Positions 51,962-61,500 of a DNA stretch of 64,000 nt are shown here, piece by piece; the stretch's first letter is position 1; every line of letters begins with the position of its first letter. The DNA is from Pedobacter nutrimenti (GTDB lineage Bacteria; Bacteroidota; Bacteroidia; Sphingobacteriales; Sphingobacteriaceae), in assembly GCF_003208655.1 (NCBI RefSeq), contig NZ_QKLU01000003.1, positions 62,001 through 126,000 on the forward strand, given 5' to 3'. Position numbers and translations under genes: made by a program. Below the pieces are notes generated by a model. It was given only the letters and a program-made list of their open reading frames with translations, was not told where the DNA came from and ran no database searches.

Positions 51962-52519
51962 ATGATGAAAACAGGTATGAAATCTATTTTTTTATTAGGC
52001 ATGGTCGTTCTAATGGCGGCATGTAACAGCAATCAGAAGACAGAAGATAGCCATGAAGGCCATGACCACAGCCAAGAAGCTCCGGCAGCTGTATCTTCAG
52101 CTTTAACAGCTTCAGTTAAAATAAAAGACGATAAACTAAACGCAGTGTATCAGCATTATATACATTTGACCACTGCCCTTACTAATGATAATACAGCAGA
52201 AGCAAAAGTTGCCGCCTCAGCAATTGAAATTGGTGCAAAACAAATTGATGGAGGTGCAACTTTAGCTAAAGCTGCTGCAGAGATTACAGAAAGTAAGGAT
52301 ATCGAAGCACAAAGAACTACCTATGCGTCATTAAGTAGTGAATTTATTTCCCTATTGAAAAAGGCGGGTGTGGATAGCGGCGAACTTTATATATCTCACT
52401 GCCCAATGGCACTAAATGATAAAGGGGCTGATTGGGTTAGCAATTCTAAAGAGATTCGAAATCCTTATTTTGGGGAAAGCATGTTGACCTGCGGCTCAGT
52501 AAAAGAAACAATTAAATAG
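51962..52519 (+). CDS. DUF3347 domain lipoprotein
   Basis: 185 aa. Lipobox MAAC near residue 21, a short His-rich linker (HEGHDHSQEA), then DUF3347 (about 55-185) with YQHYIHLTTALTNDNT, HCPMALNDKGADWVSNS and NPYFGESMLTCG. Last gene of the Cus operon before a strong hairpin. Its N-terminal ATG could also be 51965 or 51977. Putative envelope copper-binding protein. Confidence 0.85.
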   Translation: MMKTGMKSIFLLGMVVLMAACNSNQKTEDSHEGHDHSQEAPAAVSSALTASVKIKDDKLNAVYQHYIHLTTALTNDNTAEAKVAASAIEIGAKQIDGGATLAKAAAEITESKDIEAQRTTYASLSSEFISLLKKAGVDSGELYISHCPMALNDKGADWVSNSKEIRNPYFGESMLTCGSVKETIK

Positions 52520-52538
52520 TAATTTTCAATTTCATCGG

Positions 52539-52578
52539 ATTATTTAGTGTCAATGGGATTCTGTTGACGCTAAATAAT
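52539..52578 (+). terminator. Long hairpin after the Cus operon
   Basis: ATTATTTAGTGTCAA (52539-52553) pairs with TTGACGCTAAATAAT (52564-52578), 15 bp with one G-T in RNA. Followed by TCTGTT, no strong T-run. Probable transcript end. Confidence 0.55.
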
Positions 52579-52648
52579 TCTGTTAAAAACTGTTAAATTC
52601 CTGAGAATTACAATAAGATGTAAGAAATATTAGGAATTCTATAAAATA

Positions 52649-52673
52649 ATACTAATATTAGTATGTATATTTG
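52649..52673 (+). promoter_or_regulatory. Perfect 16-bp palindrome next to a -7 box
   Basis: ATACTAATATTAGTAT (52649-52664) is its own reverse complement. One base later starts TATATTTG (52666-52673), an exact -7 box, eleven bases before the ATG at 52684. A protein bound there would cover the -33/-7 spacer, the normal place for MerR-type activation or simple repression. Confidence 0.55.
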
Positions 52674-52683
52674 CGAACAGCAT

Positions 52684-53130
52684 ATGAAAGGTAAAGCACT
52701 ATTTCTTTTAGTTATATTTCTGCTCAATACAGTAGTAGGAGTTGCGTGTGCTTTACATTTAAGTCCGGATTTTGATTCTTCTGAGGTTGAGGCCCATGAA
52801 CACGGTACTCATACACATTCAAATGATCATCATCACTCAGCAGATAAAGCAACAAGCAGCTTACTTAAGCTTGCTTCTTTACAAAATTTAACTGCTAAAG
52901 AACACGCATGCTGTAAGGATGATGTGAATACCTTTAATTTATCGGCTAAAAACATATCTTCTGCCGGAAATACAGATTTAAAGGTTCCGGTATATTTTAT
53001 TTTACCTCAATTTTTCTCGCCAAATCTTCAGGTAGTGCGTGCGAAATCAAAAACAACAATTTTTGCAACCTATAGAAAACCGCCTTCATCAGTCGATATA
53101 AGGGTTTCTATAAGTTCTTTCTTAATCTGA
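52684..53130 (+). CDS. HYC-like small Cys/His-rich secreted protein
   Basis: 148 aa from ATG 52684 (MKGKALFLLV). Signal peptide with LLNTVVGVAC, a His-rich part (HEHGTHTHSNDHHHS), HACCKDDVN, and the C-terminal YRKPPSSVDIRVSISSFLI block. Third member of the group with 10756 and 35161. It heads the second Cus-like cluster instead of a DUF3347 gene, though a DUF3347 gene ends just upstream. Likely envelope copper binder, controlled by the palindromic promoter at 52649. Confidence 0.7.
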   Translation: MKGKALFLLVIFLLNTVVGVACALHLSPDFDSSEVEAHEHGTHTHSNDHHHSADKATSSLLKLASLQNLTAKEHACCKDDVNTFNLSAKNISSAGNTDLKVPVYFILPQFFSPNLQVVRAKSKTTIFATYRKPPSSVDIRVSISSFLI

Positions 53131-53131
53131 G

Positions 53132-53217
53132 TTTCACATAATGTCATGTAGAGCGATGCTCTACGTATAATTTTTATTGCCTCAATATGGAGCAATAGAT
53201 TACTCATTATGTAGAAA
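53132..53217 (+). ncRNA. Structured intergenic RNA element, copy C
   Basis: TTTCACATAATG (53132-53143) pairs with CATTATGTAGAAA (53205-53217) over 12 bp with one bulged A. Inside are hairpin GTAGAGC-GAT-GCTCTAC (53148-53164) with a T-run after it, and a stem TATTGC/GCAATA. It spans nearly the whole gap between the HYC-like stop and the next ATG (53224). Compare 11230 and 35572. Confidence 0.5.
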
Positions 53218-53223
53218 TTTATT

Positions 53224-54417
53224 ATGTTAATCAAAAAAATTTTATTTATCGCTGTCTTTGCAGCGTCTATAACTGGATTAAAGGCACAGACAGTTTTATC
53301 TGAAAATGACGCTGTTGCTAAAGCATTGAAAAACAGTAAAAATGCAGAAGCTGCTTTGCTAAATATTCAGCAGCAAAAACAACTGTTAAAAAGTGCTATT
53401 AATCTGCCTAATCCCCAGTTTCTTCTTCAAAGTCCATCAGGTGAAAGATATACTGGCGGAGTAACTCAATCTTTGGAGTTTCCTCTTGTATATGCGAAAC
53501 AATACCAATTACAAAATCAGCAAGTTGGTTTAGCACAAACTCAAAAATCTTTTACTGATGTCCAAATAGCATATCAGGTGAGGTCTTTATATCTCAATAT
53601 CCAATATATTGACTCTTTAAGCGGGCAGCTCTACGTTCAGGATACAATTTATAGAAAACTGGCTTCTTCAGCGCAACGTCAATTCGATGCAGGTCAAATT
53701 GATTATTTGCAAAAAACTTTTGTCGAGACCCAGTATGGAGAGGTGCACAATCAATATGAACAATCCAAATTAAATTACTCGGCACTCATCAATCAGCTAA
53801 GGTATATTACTGGGATAAATGATAGTACTAAGGTGGTGCCATTAGGTGAATACAAGTCTCCTTTCCTTAACCGCGCTGACACTAGTCCAGGTTTACTTAA
53901 TGAAAATTTAGAAGTCGGAATTTTCAAACAGATCGAAAAAATTAGTCAGAAAAACCTCGAACTTCAACGGAGTAAAGTACTTCCAGGCCTTTCCTTTGGT
54001 TATATGAATCCAGCTGACAAAAATACTCCTACAAAAATGCGGTTTCAGTTCGGATTGAACTTTCCACTTTGGTTTTGGCAATATAAGGGCAATATAAATG
54101 CTGCCCGTACTGAACTTGCGGCGAATCAGCAGCGTACTGCTGGTTTACAACAACAATTGACAGTACAGCTATTGCAGGTGCAGAATGAGCTAGCTGTTAA
54201 TAATCAGTCCTTAAGCTATTATCAGAATGTTGGTTTAAAAAAATCAAATGAGATCATCACTACGTCCAAACGATTTCTAACCAGTGGAGAAACTGACTAT
54301 ATCAATTACCTACGGAACATCAATGACGCCTACGTAATCAAACAAAAGTATTTGGATGCACTTAAAAATGTGAACCAAAGTATTATAACCATAAATTATT
54401 TATCTGGAAAATTATGA
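53224..54417 (+). CDS. TolC-family outer-membrane factor (CzcC-like)
   Basis: 397 aa. Signal peptide (GLKAQ), then the TolC fold in two halves: AVAKALKNSKNAEAALLNIQ, QSLEFPLVYAKQYQLQNQQV, and RFQFGLNFPLWFWQYKGNIN before a second helical hairpin ending INYLRNINDAYVIKQKYLDA. Serves as exit channel of the second Cus-like system. The start of the adaptor gene overlaps its stop (ATGA). Confidence 0.88.
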   Translation: MLIKKILFIAVFAASITGLKAQTVLSENDAVAKALKNSKNAEAALLNIQQQKQLLKSAINLPNPQFLLQSPSGERYTGGVTQSLEFPLVYAKQYQLQNQQVGLAQTQKSFTDVQIAYQVRSLYLNIQYIDSLSGQLYVQDTIYRKLASSAQRQFDAGQIDYLQKTFVETQYGEVHNQYEQSKLNYSALINQLRYITGINDSTKVVPLGEYKSPFLNRADTSPGLLNENLEVGIFKQIEKISQKNLELQRSKVLPGLSFGYMNPADKNTPTKMRFQFGLNFPLWFWQYKGNINAARTELAANQQRTAGLQQQLTVQLLQVQNELAVNNQSLSYYQNVGLKKSNEIITTSKRFLTSGETDYINYLRNINDAYVIKQKYLDALKNVNQSIITINYLSGKL

Positions 54418-56093
54418 AAAAGCTGTTAATTATATTATTATTCCTCCCATTTTTAGGTTTGGCTCATGGTGGTGAGGATCACGGAGGAGGCGCTAAGTCG
54501 GCACCTGTTGCTGCTTCTTATTTTACCTCTGTGGCAAATTCGGAGCAGTACGAGCTACTCCTTAAGTATGAGCCTATTAAAGGAGGTAAAGATGTGAGTA
54601 TGCATCTCTATGTTAGCGATTTTAAAACCAATAAAGCGATCGACGACGCTACAATTGACATTTCGATGGCGGAAGATGCAAACCAAAAATTCGTGATTAA
54701 GCACTTAGAAAGCGGAATCTATCTGGTGACTGGGAAATTTCCGGCCAATAAGGCATATTCCCTTAATATCTCAATTAACTCTTCAAATGGGCCGGATTTG
54801 ATGGTTCTTGAAAACGTGGAAGTAGGAAAAGAATTTCATGTAGCCGAAATACCTCATGAAGAAGGGGTATTTTCAAGGAACAACATTCTAATGGTGTTGG
54901 TTGGAATGGGCATTGGGGCTATAATTGTTCTAATCGTTTTTGGAATAAGAAAACGCAGAATTCAGCCCAAATATGCAGCAACATTTCTCCTTTTACTAAG
55001 TTTACCGCTATCTACAACAACAATTTCTGCGCATGGTGGTGAAGATCATGGAGATGGAGCTAAGAAACCGCAGGCCGCAAGCTCAAGTACTACCTTTACG
55101 GTTCCCAAAGAAACTCAGTTCCTATTCAATATATTAACTGTAAATGCTAAAAAAGCTGATTTTTTGGGTTCCAATGAGTTTCTGGGTACAGTTATCCCTT
55201 CAACCGGAGGTATGGCAGTTATCCAATCCCCTCAGACAGGTAAAATAGTCTCTCTTCGGACTACAGTTGGCCAAAAGGTTAGCAAAGGACAAGTCCTTGC
55301 AATTATTGAACAAAGCATCGATGCAGGAACTCAGGTTGGGTTGCTTACTCAACGTAACAACGCAGAAGCTGAATATAATGCTGCCAAAGCACAATACGAC
55401 CGTTTAAAAACAATCTCAGATATTGCTGCAAAAAAGGATGTTCAAGAAGCAGAAGCACGTTTTAGAAGTGCAGAAAGTAACCGCAAGTTGCTTAGACAGC
55501 TAGGTTCATCAGGAAATGGAAACAGTAAACTGGTAAGTCTTACTTCGCCAATTAATGGAGTAGTAGGAAGTTTTAATTTTGCTATAGGCGCTACAGTTAA
55601 TGCAGGTGAAACGCTTTTTTCTGTTACCAATCTTTCTAAAGTTTTTATTGAGGCACAAATTTACAGTAAAGACGTACAGGTACTCAAAAATGCACGTGAA
55701 ATTTTAGCAATCAACAGCACAGATCCTTCTGTGAAAGGTAAACTTAAACTGATATCTACAGCTCAATCTGTCAATGATGCAAATCAAACCCAGAAATACA
55801 TATTTGAGCTAACTGATGCTGAAGGTGATTTTAAAATTGGTCAAAATATTTCTGTAAGAGTGTTTTCGGGTCAGACTTCAAGCCAGTTGGTGATACCAAA
55901 TTCGGCGATTACTGAAGTGAATGGCAAACCTGCTGTTTTCGTAAAAGATACTCCTGAAAGTTACACCATAAGTTATATCCAAAAAGGAACTGATAATGGC
56001 TCCTTTACAACAATCTTAAAAGGAATCAAAGAAGGCGCCCAGATAGTAGATGCCGGCACTTACCAAATGAAAACCATGTACTTAAACCAATAG
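54414..56093 (+). CDS. Two-part periplasmic adaptor: extra N-terminal domain with TM anchor fused to a CzcB-like protein
   Basis: 559 aa, about 150 longer than a normal adaptor. Residues 1-17 are a signal peptide followed at once by HGGEDHGGG. A beta-rich domain (about 35-150) follows, then a membrane helix (157-178), then RKRRIQPK and a second hydrophobic run ending TISA|HGGEDHG at 206/207. The CzcB part runs from 225 on: lipoyl half QSPQTGKIVSLRTTVGQKVS, coiled coil, SPINGVVGSFNFAIGATV, barrel. Two signal-peptide-like segments followed by the same HGGEDHG suggest fusion of two exported proteins. Works with the RND at 58516 and the OMF just upstream. Confidence 0.88.
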   Translation: MKKLLIILLFLPFLGLAHGGEDHGGGAKSAPVAASYFTSVANSEQYELLLKYEPIKGGKDVSMHLYVSDFKTNKAIDDATIDISMAEDANQKFVIKHLESGIYLVTGKFPANKAYSLNISINSSNGPDLMVLENVEVGKEFHVAEIPHEEGVFSRNNILMVLVGMGIGAIIVLIVFGIRKRRIQPKYAATFLLLLSLPLSTTTISAHGGEDHGDGAKKPQAASSSTTFTVPKETQFLFNILTVNAKKADFLGSNEFLGTVIPSTGGMAVIQSPQTGKIVSLRTTVGQKVSKGQVLAIIEQSIDAGTQVGLLTQRNNAEAEYNAAKAQYDRLKTISDIAAKKDVQEAEARFRSAESNRKLLRQLGSSGNGNSKLVSLTSPINGVVGSFNFAIGATVNAGETLFSVTNLSKVFIEAQIYSKDVQVLKNAREILAINSTDPSVKGKLKLISTAQSVNDANQTQKYIFELTDAEGDFKIGQNISVRVFSGQTSSQLVIPNSAITEVNGKPAVFVKDTPESYTISYIQKGTDNGSFTTILKGIKEGAQIVDAGTYQMKTMYLNQ

Positions 56094-56100
56094 ACCTAAT

Positions 56101-56562
56101 ATGAAAATTCAAATAAAAAAAACAGCATTTATTTTTAGCTTGTTAATCGCCATCGTTATAAAGGGTTATTCACAAACGTCCGACACAGACGCGGTAAAAA
56201 AAGTATTAAACAGTTACAAATCATCTATCGAGAATTTATCAGTTTCAGGCATTTCAGAACTTTTTGTTAAAAATTCCGAAATTGTTGAATCAGGTAGTGT
56301 TGAGGGTACAATTGATACTTATCTTGAACATCACCTAGGTCCGGAACTGAAGGAGTTCAAATCATTCAAGTTTAATGATTACACCGTTAAGGTTGAATTG
56401 GACGGCAATTTTGCGTTTGGTACTGAAAAGTACGTCTACGTAATTACGTTAAGAGATGGAAGAGAAATTAAAAAAAGAGGGGTAGCGACGTCGGTGTTGG
56501 AAAAAACGCAACAGGGCTGGAAAATTAAGTCTACTCATTCCTCATCACGAAATGCAAAATAG
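56101..56562 (+). CDS. NTF2-like (SnoaL/DUF4440-type) secreted protein
   Basis: 153 aa. Signal peptide (IKGYSQ), then a cone-shaped NTF2-like fold: DAVKKVLNSYKSSIENLSVS, an acidic middle, EYVYVI-type strands and a final QQGWKIKSTHSSSR typical of DUF4440-like proteins. No catalytic residues or metal motif stand out. It starts 7 bp after the adaptor and so belongs to the operon. Role unknown, perhaps a small-ligand binding protein. Confidence 0.75.
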   Translation: MKIQIKKTAFIFSLLIAIVIKGYSQTSDTDAVKKVLNSYKSSIENLSVSGISELFVKNSEIVESGSVEGTIDTYLEHHLGPELKEFKSFKFNDYTVKVELDGNFAFGTEKYVYVITLRDGREIKKRGVATSVLEKTQQGWKIKSTHSSSRNAK

Positions 56563-56582
56563 GTCCGATTAGATTTATAATT

Positions 56583-56911
56583 ATGAAAACGCTATTGATC
56601 GCTTTAACCTTTCTGACCTCTTTTTTTTGATGGCACGAAAAAACAACTTCCATTAAAGTTAGGGAAATTGTGAGATGTGTAAAGCAGGAATTGAAAAGTT
56701 CATTAAAATAGATGGCATCAAAAAAGCGGATTAAAACGTAGAAACGAGAATACTTACAGTAATATACGATACGCATACAATTAGCCTGGATGAGATACAA
56801 CAGGCTGTTGTCAAGGCGGGGTATGATACCAAAAGAAATAGGTCTACCGATTTAGTGTATGTTAAACTCCCTGGAGGCTGCCAGTACGAGCGGGGCCAAA
56901 AAAGAATAATT
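56583..56911 (+). pseudogene. Decayed HMA-domain protein gene
   Basis: Aligns over its length with the HMA protein at 44640: start MKTLLIALTFLTSFF then stop, SIKVRG, a frameshift at the metal loop (CEMCKAGIEKF), IDGIKKAD*NVETRILTV where a TGG has become TAA, and AGYDTKRN and LPGGCQYER. At least one frameshift and two stops. It probably still lies in the transcript. The metal loop itself is preserved in DNA. Confidence 0.75.
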
Positions 56912-57919
56912 ATGTTAAAAAATATAAAAAACAGAATGGACAAAATTAAATTGGTAGCACTTGGTGTTGCGTTTTCCAGCTCGCTTATCCTTGCGGCCTG
57001 TAATCCTAATACAAAAACAGCCTCTGCCAAAGAGGTCGTTGCCGAAGGTAGTCATGCCACTAAAGATCATGTTTTCGCATGTCCGATGCACTCGGAAGTA
57101 ACTGGAAAGGAAGGTGATAGCTGCCCTAAGTGTGGTATGAAACTGGAACATAATGACAATGCAGGTACATCTACTACGGCTAATTACTACATGGATTTTA
57201 AAACTGCCCCGTCTTCTGTAACACCTAACCAAGAGGTAACTTTAACGATGACTCCTAAAATAAAAGGTAAAGAAAAGGAACTGGTTCCTTTACAGGATGA
57301 ACATACAAAAAAAATACACCTGATCGTGGTTAGTGATGATCTTTCTTATTTCGATCATATACATCCCGAATATGGGGCTGATGGAACCTATAAGGTAAAT
57401 ACCAAATTTCCAGTCGGAGGCAACTATACCCTTTTTGCAGATTTTAAACCTTCAGGAGGAAATCATACGGTCGACAAACTAAATGTGAACGTAACAGGTC
57501 AGAAGGCCGCTGAAAGAAAATACGGTGCGGACAAATTAACCGCTACCTCAAGTGATGGTTTTTCTGTTACCCTTTTACCAGAAGGTGGAAAGTTAGAGAC
57601 AAATGTACAGGTGCACCTTAGCGCAGTATTAAAGCAAAACGGTAAAGATGTAGATCCTTCAACTTTGGAAGATTATTTAGGAGCCAAAGCACACATGGTT
57701 GTCATTAGCCTAAAAGATAAGGAATATCTGCATGTACATCCAGGAATTGAAAACGGAAAATTTGATTTGCATACCACATTTGAAAAACCAGGTTTATACA
57801 GAGGTTGGATACAATTCCAATCTAAAGGCAAGGTGCATACTACTGATTTTGTGCTAAATGTAAAGCAAGGTGCCAGCAAGCAGCAAGCAGATGAGGGTAT
57901 GGAAGGAATGAAACATTAA
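56912..57919 (+). CDS. Lipoprotein with heavy-metal-binding domain and two His-rich beta domains
   Basis: 335 aa from the ATG at 56912 (327 if 56936 is used, which gives a shorter signal). Lipobox LAAC, then an HMBD (ACPMHSEVTGKEG, CPKCGMKLEHN), then two related domains of about 100 residues: the first with KKIHLIVVSDDLSYFDHIHP, the second with AHMVVISLKDKEYLHVHP. The repeated HxHP motif looks like a copper site. It ends with Met/His (MEGMKH). A periplasmic Cu binder for the Cus-like system is likely. The N-terminal start overlaps the end of an HMA relic. Confidence 0.8.
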   Translation: MLKNIKNRMDKIKLVALGVAFSSSLILAACNPNTKTASAKEVVAEGSHATKDHVFACPMHSEVTGKEGDSCPKCGMKLEHNDNAGTSTTANYYMDFKTAPSSVTPNQEVTLTMTPKIKGKEKELVPLQDEHTKKIHLIVVSDDLSYFDHIHPEYGADGTYKVNTKFPVGGNYTLFADFKPSGGNHTVDKLNVNVTGQKAAERKYGADKLTATSSDGFSVTLLPEGGKLETNVQVHLSAVLKQNGKDVDPSTLEDYLGAKAHMVVISLKDKEYLHVHPGIENGKFDLHTTFEKPGLYRGWIQFQSKGKVHTTDFVLNVKQGASKQQADEGMEGMKH

Positions 57920-57956
57920 TTATTAACAACTATAAACACTTTAATTTAAAAAAATC

Positions 57957-58391
57957 ATGAAAAAAGTAACATTTTTATTAAGCGCATTGTTGCTTGTAGC
58001 AACAAGTTTATTTGCTCAGGAAGATCACAAACATGGCTCACCACATGGCGGAGACGTTAAATCAGCTGGAACTGGCTTCCATATGGAAGCTGTAGTAAAA
58101 GATGGTATGGTAATGGTTTACTTACTCGATGGCAGTGAAAAAACCATGAGTATAGCCGGAGCTACCGCAACGGCAACCATTCAAACCGCTGATGGAAAAA
58201 TTAGTAAAGAAACCCTTAAGACGATGGGAAAAGACAGCTTTATGTATATGTTGGATAAAACAAAAAAATATAATAAAGCTATTGTAACGATTAAAACCAA
58301 CGGTAAGACTGCTTCTGCATCTTTTGACCTCAATAAGAAAGCTGATGATCATAAGGATGATGATCATCATGGTGCAGGTCACAAACACTAA
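57957..58391 (+). CDS. Small His-rich secreted protein
   Basis: 144 aa. Signal peptide (SLFAQ), then EDHKHGSPHGGDV, a compact beta domain (about 40-120) with TMSIAGATATATIQTADGK, and a His/Asp tail DDHKDDDHHGAGHKH. Both ends are metal-binding. I know no family name; similar proteins sit next to CusA genes in Bacteroidota. It precedes a long hairpin and the RND gene, and likely buffers copper or silver for that pump. Confidence 0.7.
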   Translation: MKKVTFLLSALLLVATSLFAQEDHKHGSPHGGDVKSAGTGFHMEAVVKDGMVMVYLLDGSEKTMSIAGATATATIQTADGKISKETLKTMGKDSFMYMLDKTKKYNKAIVTIKTNGKTASASFDLNKKADDHKDDDHHGAGHKH

Positions 58392-58394
58392 AAT

Positions 58395-58428
58395 TAACAG
58401 GAGGATGGCTTAGGCTGCCCTCCTGTTA
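58395..58428 (+). terminator. Hairpin before the RND gene
   Basis: TAACAGGAGG (58395-58404) and CCTCCTGTTA (58419-58428) form a perfect 10-bp stem with a 14-base loop, 3 bases after the His-rich gene. No T-run follows, so it may be a processing or stabilising stem rather than a full terminator. Confidence 0.5.
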
Positions 58429-58515
58429 TAACGAATCATTTAAAAGATGTAAAAGCTTTATGACTAGGCAGTCTGTCTGTCTGTTAGATTGGTTTTTTGC
58501 AAAGAAATTATAGTT

Positions 58516-61500
58516 ATGTTAAACAAATTAATACTTTTTTCATTACGAAACCGCCTGTTTGTTATTGCAGGTGCGGCTTTATTAATGATATATGGAATTT
58601 ACACCGTAACAAGTCTTCCGGTTGATGTGTTGCCGGATCTAAATAGGCCACGGGTAACCATATTCCTGGAAGCAAATGGTATGGCTCCAGAAGAAATTGA
58701 AGCGCAAGTACTATTACCCACAGAAACAGCCTTAAATGGTTCTCCTGGTGTAGAAATTGTTCGTTCAGTCGCATCACCAGGCCTAGGCTTGGTCTTTGTC
58801 GAATTTGATTGGAACACGGATGTTTATCGGGCCCGTCAGTTAACAGCTGAAAAACTACAGACCGTGCAATTGCCGAAAGGGATAACACCGGTTATGGGAC
58901 CAATCAGTTCTGTAATGGGGCAGTTTATGCTTATTGCTGTTACCGGCACAAAAACTAGCCCAATGGATGTGCGGACTCTGGCCGATTTTACCATCCGTAG
59001 AAGGCTCATGAGCATCAAGGGAATTTCCCAGGTCATCCCGATTGGAGGGGAAAGAATGCAATATCAGGTTCTGTTATCTTCGGATAAGCTACGCCAGTAT
59101 GGGCTATCTATCGAACAGGTAGATGCTGCATTAAACCTCACCAATCTGAACACAACAGGAGGCTTTTTTAATAACCAGGGTTCTGAAGTTTTGATCAGGA
59201 ATATAGCCCGGGCTAATGCAAGCTCACTTGATGATATTGGGAATACTGTAGTGGCGAATAAGAATAATGCTCCAGTGCTGCTTAAACAAATTGCTCAAGT
59301 AAAATATGGTCCTACTTTAAAACGTGGCGATGGCTCGTTAAATGGTAATCCTGCTGTGATTTTGAGTATTGAAAAACAGCCTAATGGAAATACAGTTGAA
59401 CTTACTGAGGAAATTAAAAAGGCAGTCGCCGAGATGCAGTTAACGATGCCTAAGGATGTGAAGATAAATACTGATGTTTTCCAGCAAAAACACTTTATTG
59501 AAAACTCTTTAACTAATGTTGAAGACGCTTTAAGGGACGGATTTATCCTTGTTGTCATTATCTTATTCCTGTTTCTGCTTAATTTCCGCACTACGATTAT
59601 TACCTTAACAGCTATTCCACTGTCTTTAATTATTACGGCAATTATTTTTAAATCCTTTGGGATTTCTATAAATACCCTAACACTTGGAGGTTTGGCAATT
59701 GCCATTGGAGAGCTGGTAGATGATGCAATTGTCGATGTAGAGAACGTATACCGGCGTTTAAAGGAAAATTGGGCAAGTGAACACCCACGTCCGTTAATGC
59801 AGGTTATATACGAGGCAAGTAGTGAAGTTAGAAATTCAATCGTTTACGCCACAATTATTGTTGTACTTGTTTTTCTTCCATTGTTCTACTTACAAGGTAT
59901 CGAAGGTAAGATTTTTGCTCCCCTTGGCATTGCTTACATTACCTCTATTATTGCCTCATTAGTTGTCTCATTAACGGTAACCCCAGCTTTATGTAGTTAT
60001 CTGATGGGATCTGAAAAGGCATTAAAACATGTGAATTTGAAGTTCTGGAAGAAAAAGGACCCTAAAGAGATTACAGAAGAATCGGATAATAAACCCTATA
60101 ATCCGGATGAACATGACAGTCCTTTAGTGCGTTTTTTAAAACGACAGGACACCAAATTGCTGAATTGGGGACTAAATCATACCAAAATAGTTATCGGTTC
60201 GGCTATATTTTTAATTGTAGCTGCTATGAGTATCATTCCATTCTTTGGGACAGAATTCCTACCTCCATTTAACGAGGGCAGCTACACGGTAAACCTTTCA
60301 TTGCCGGCTGGTACATCACTGGAAGAAGCTAATAAAGTGGGTGCCGTTGCTGAAAAACAAATGCTAAAAGTTCCGGAAGTATTGGTCACTGCCAGAAGGA
60401 CCGGACGTGCTGAATTGGACGAACATGCAGAACCACCGAGTAATTCTGAGATTGAAGTAGCCTTGAGAGATCCATCGGAAATCAAACGTTCTAAAGAAGT
60501 AATTCTTGCGGATTTAAGAGAACGGCTTTCAACCCTCAAAGGTGTAACAGTTAATATCGGACAACCTATTTCACACAGACTGGATCACCTGCTTTCTGGG
60601 GTAAGAGCTCAGATCGCTATTAAGGTGTTTGGAAATGATTTGGCGGAACTTAGGGGTAATGCGTCTAAAATACAGGATATTATTACTAAAGTGCCTGGAG
60701 TTGTGGATGTGCAAATTGAAAAACAGGTTCTAGTCCCTCAACTAATGATCAGGCTAGATCGTGTGGCTATCCAGCAATATGGGTTACAGGTGGGAAAAGT
60801 AGCTGAAGATCTTGAGGTTTTTTACAATGGAAAGGTTCTCAGCCAAATTTTAGATGGACAGAAGACCTTTGATTTACTCCTAAGAACAGATGATAGTACC
60901 AGGAACAATGTAGAGGCTATTCGTAATACCCAAATCTCATTACCTAACGGTTCTCTGATCCCTTTAAAACAAATTGCAAAAATTGAGTTTGAAAATGGTA
61001 TAAATTCAATTTACCATGAGAATACTCAGCGCCGGATAGTGATCTCAGCGAACGTACAAGGACGTGATTTAGGAAGTACCGTTCAGGAATTACAGGGAAA
61101 GATTAAGACAGGATTACAGTTGCCACAGGGGTATTATATCGAATATGGTGGACAATTTGAAAGTCAGCAATCAGCTTCCAAATTAATTATGATCTTGAGC
61201 ATATTTTCTTTGGCAGGTATATTCCTGGTGCTTTACAGTCACTTTAATTCATCGCGTATTGTTTTGCAGATCATGCTGAACATCCCGCTTGCATTGATCG
61301 GAAGTGTGGTGGCCGTTATTTTAACTGGTGGAATATTTTCTATTGCGACTATGGTAGGCTTCATTACCCTTACAGGGATTGCATCCAGAAACGGAATTAT
61401 GATGATTTCACATTACATCCATTTGGTAGAACATGAAGGTGAAGAATTTAGTAAGCATATGATCGTTCGTGGCTCCCTGGAACGGCTCGTACCAGTATTA

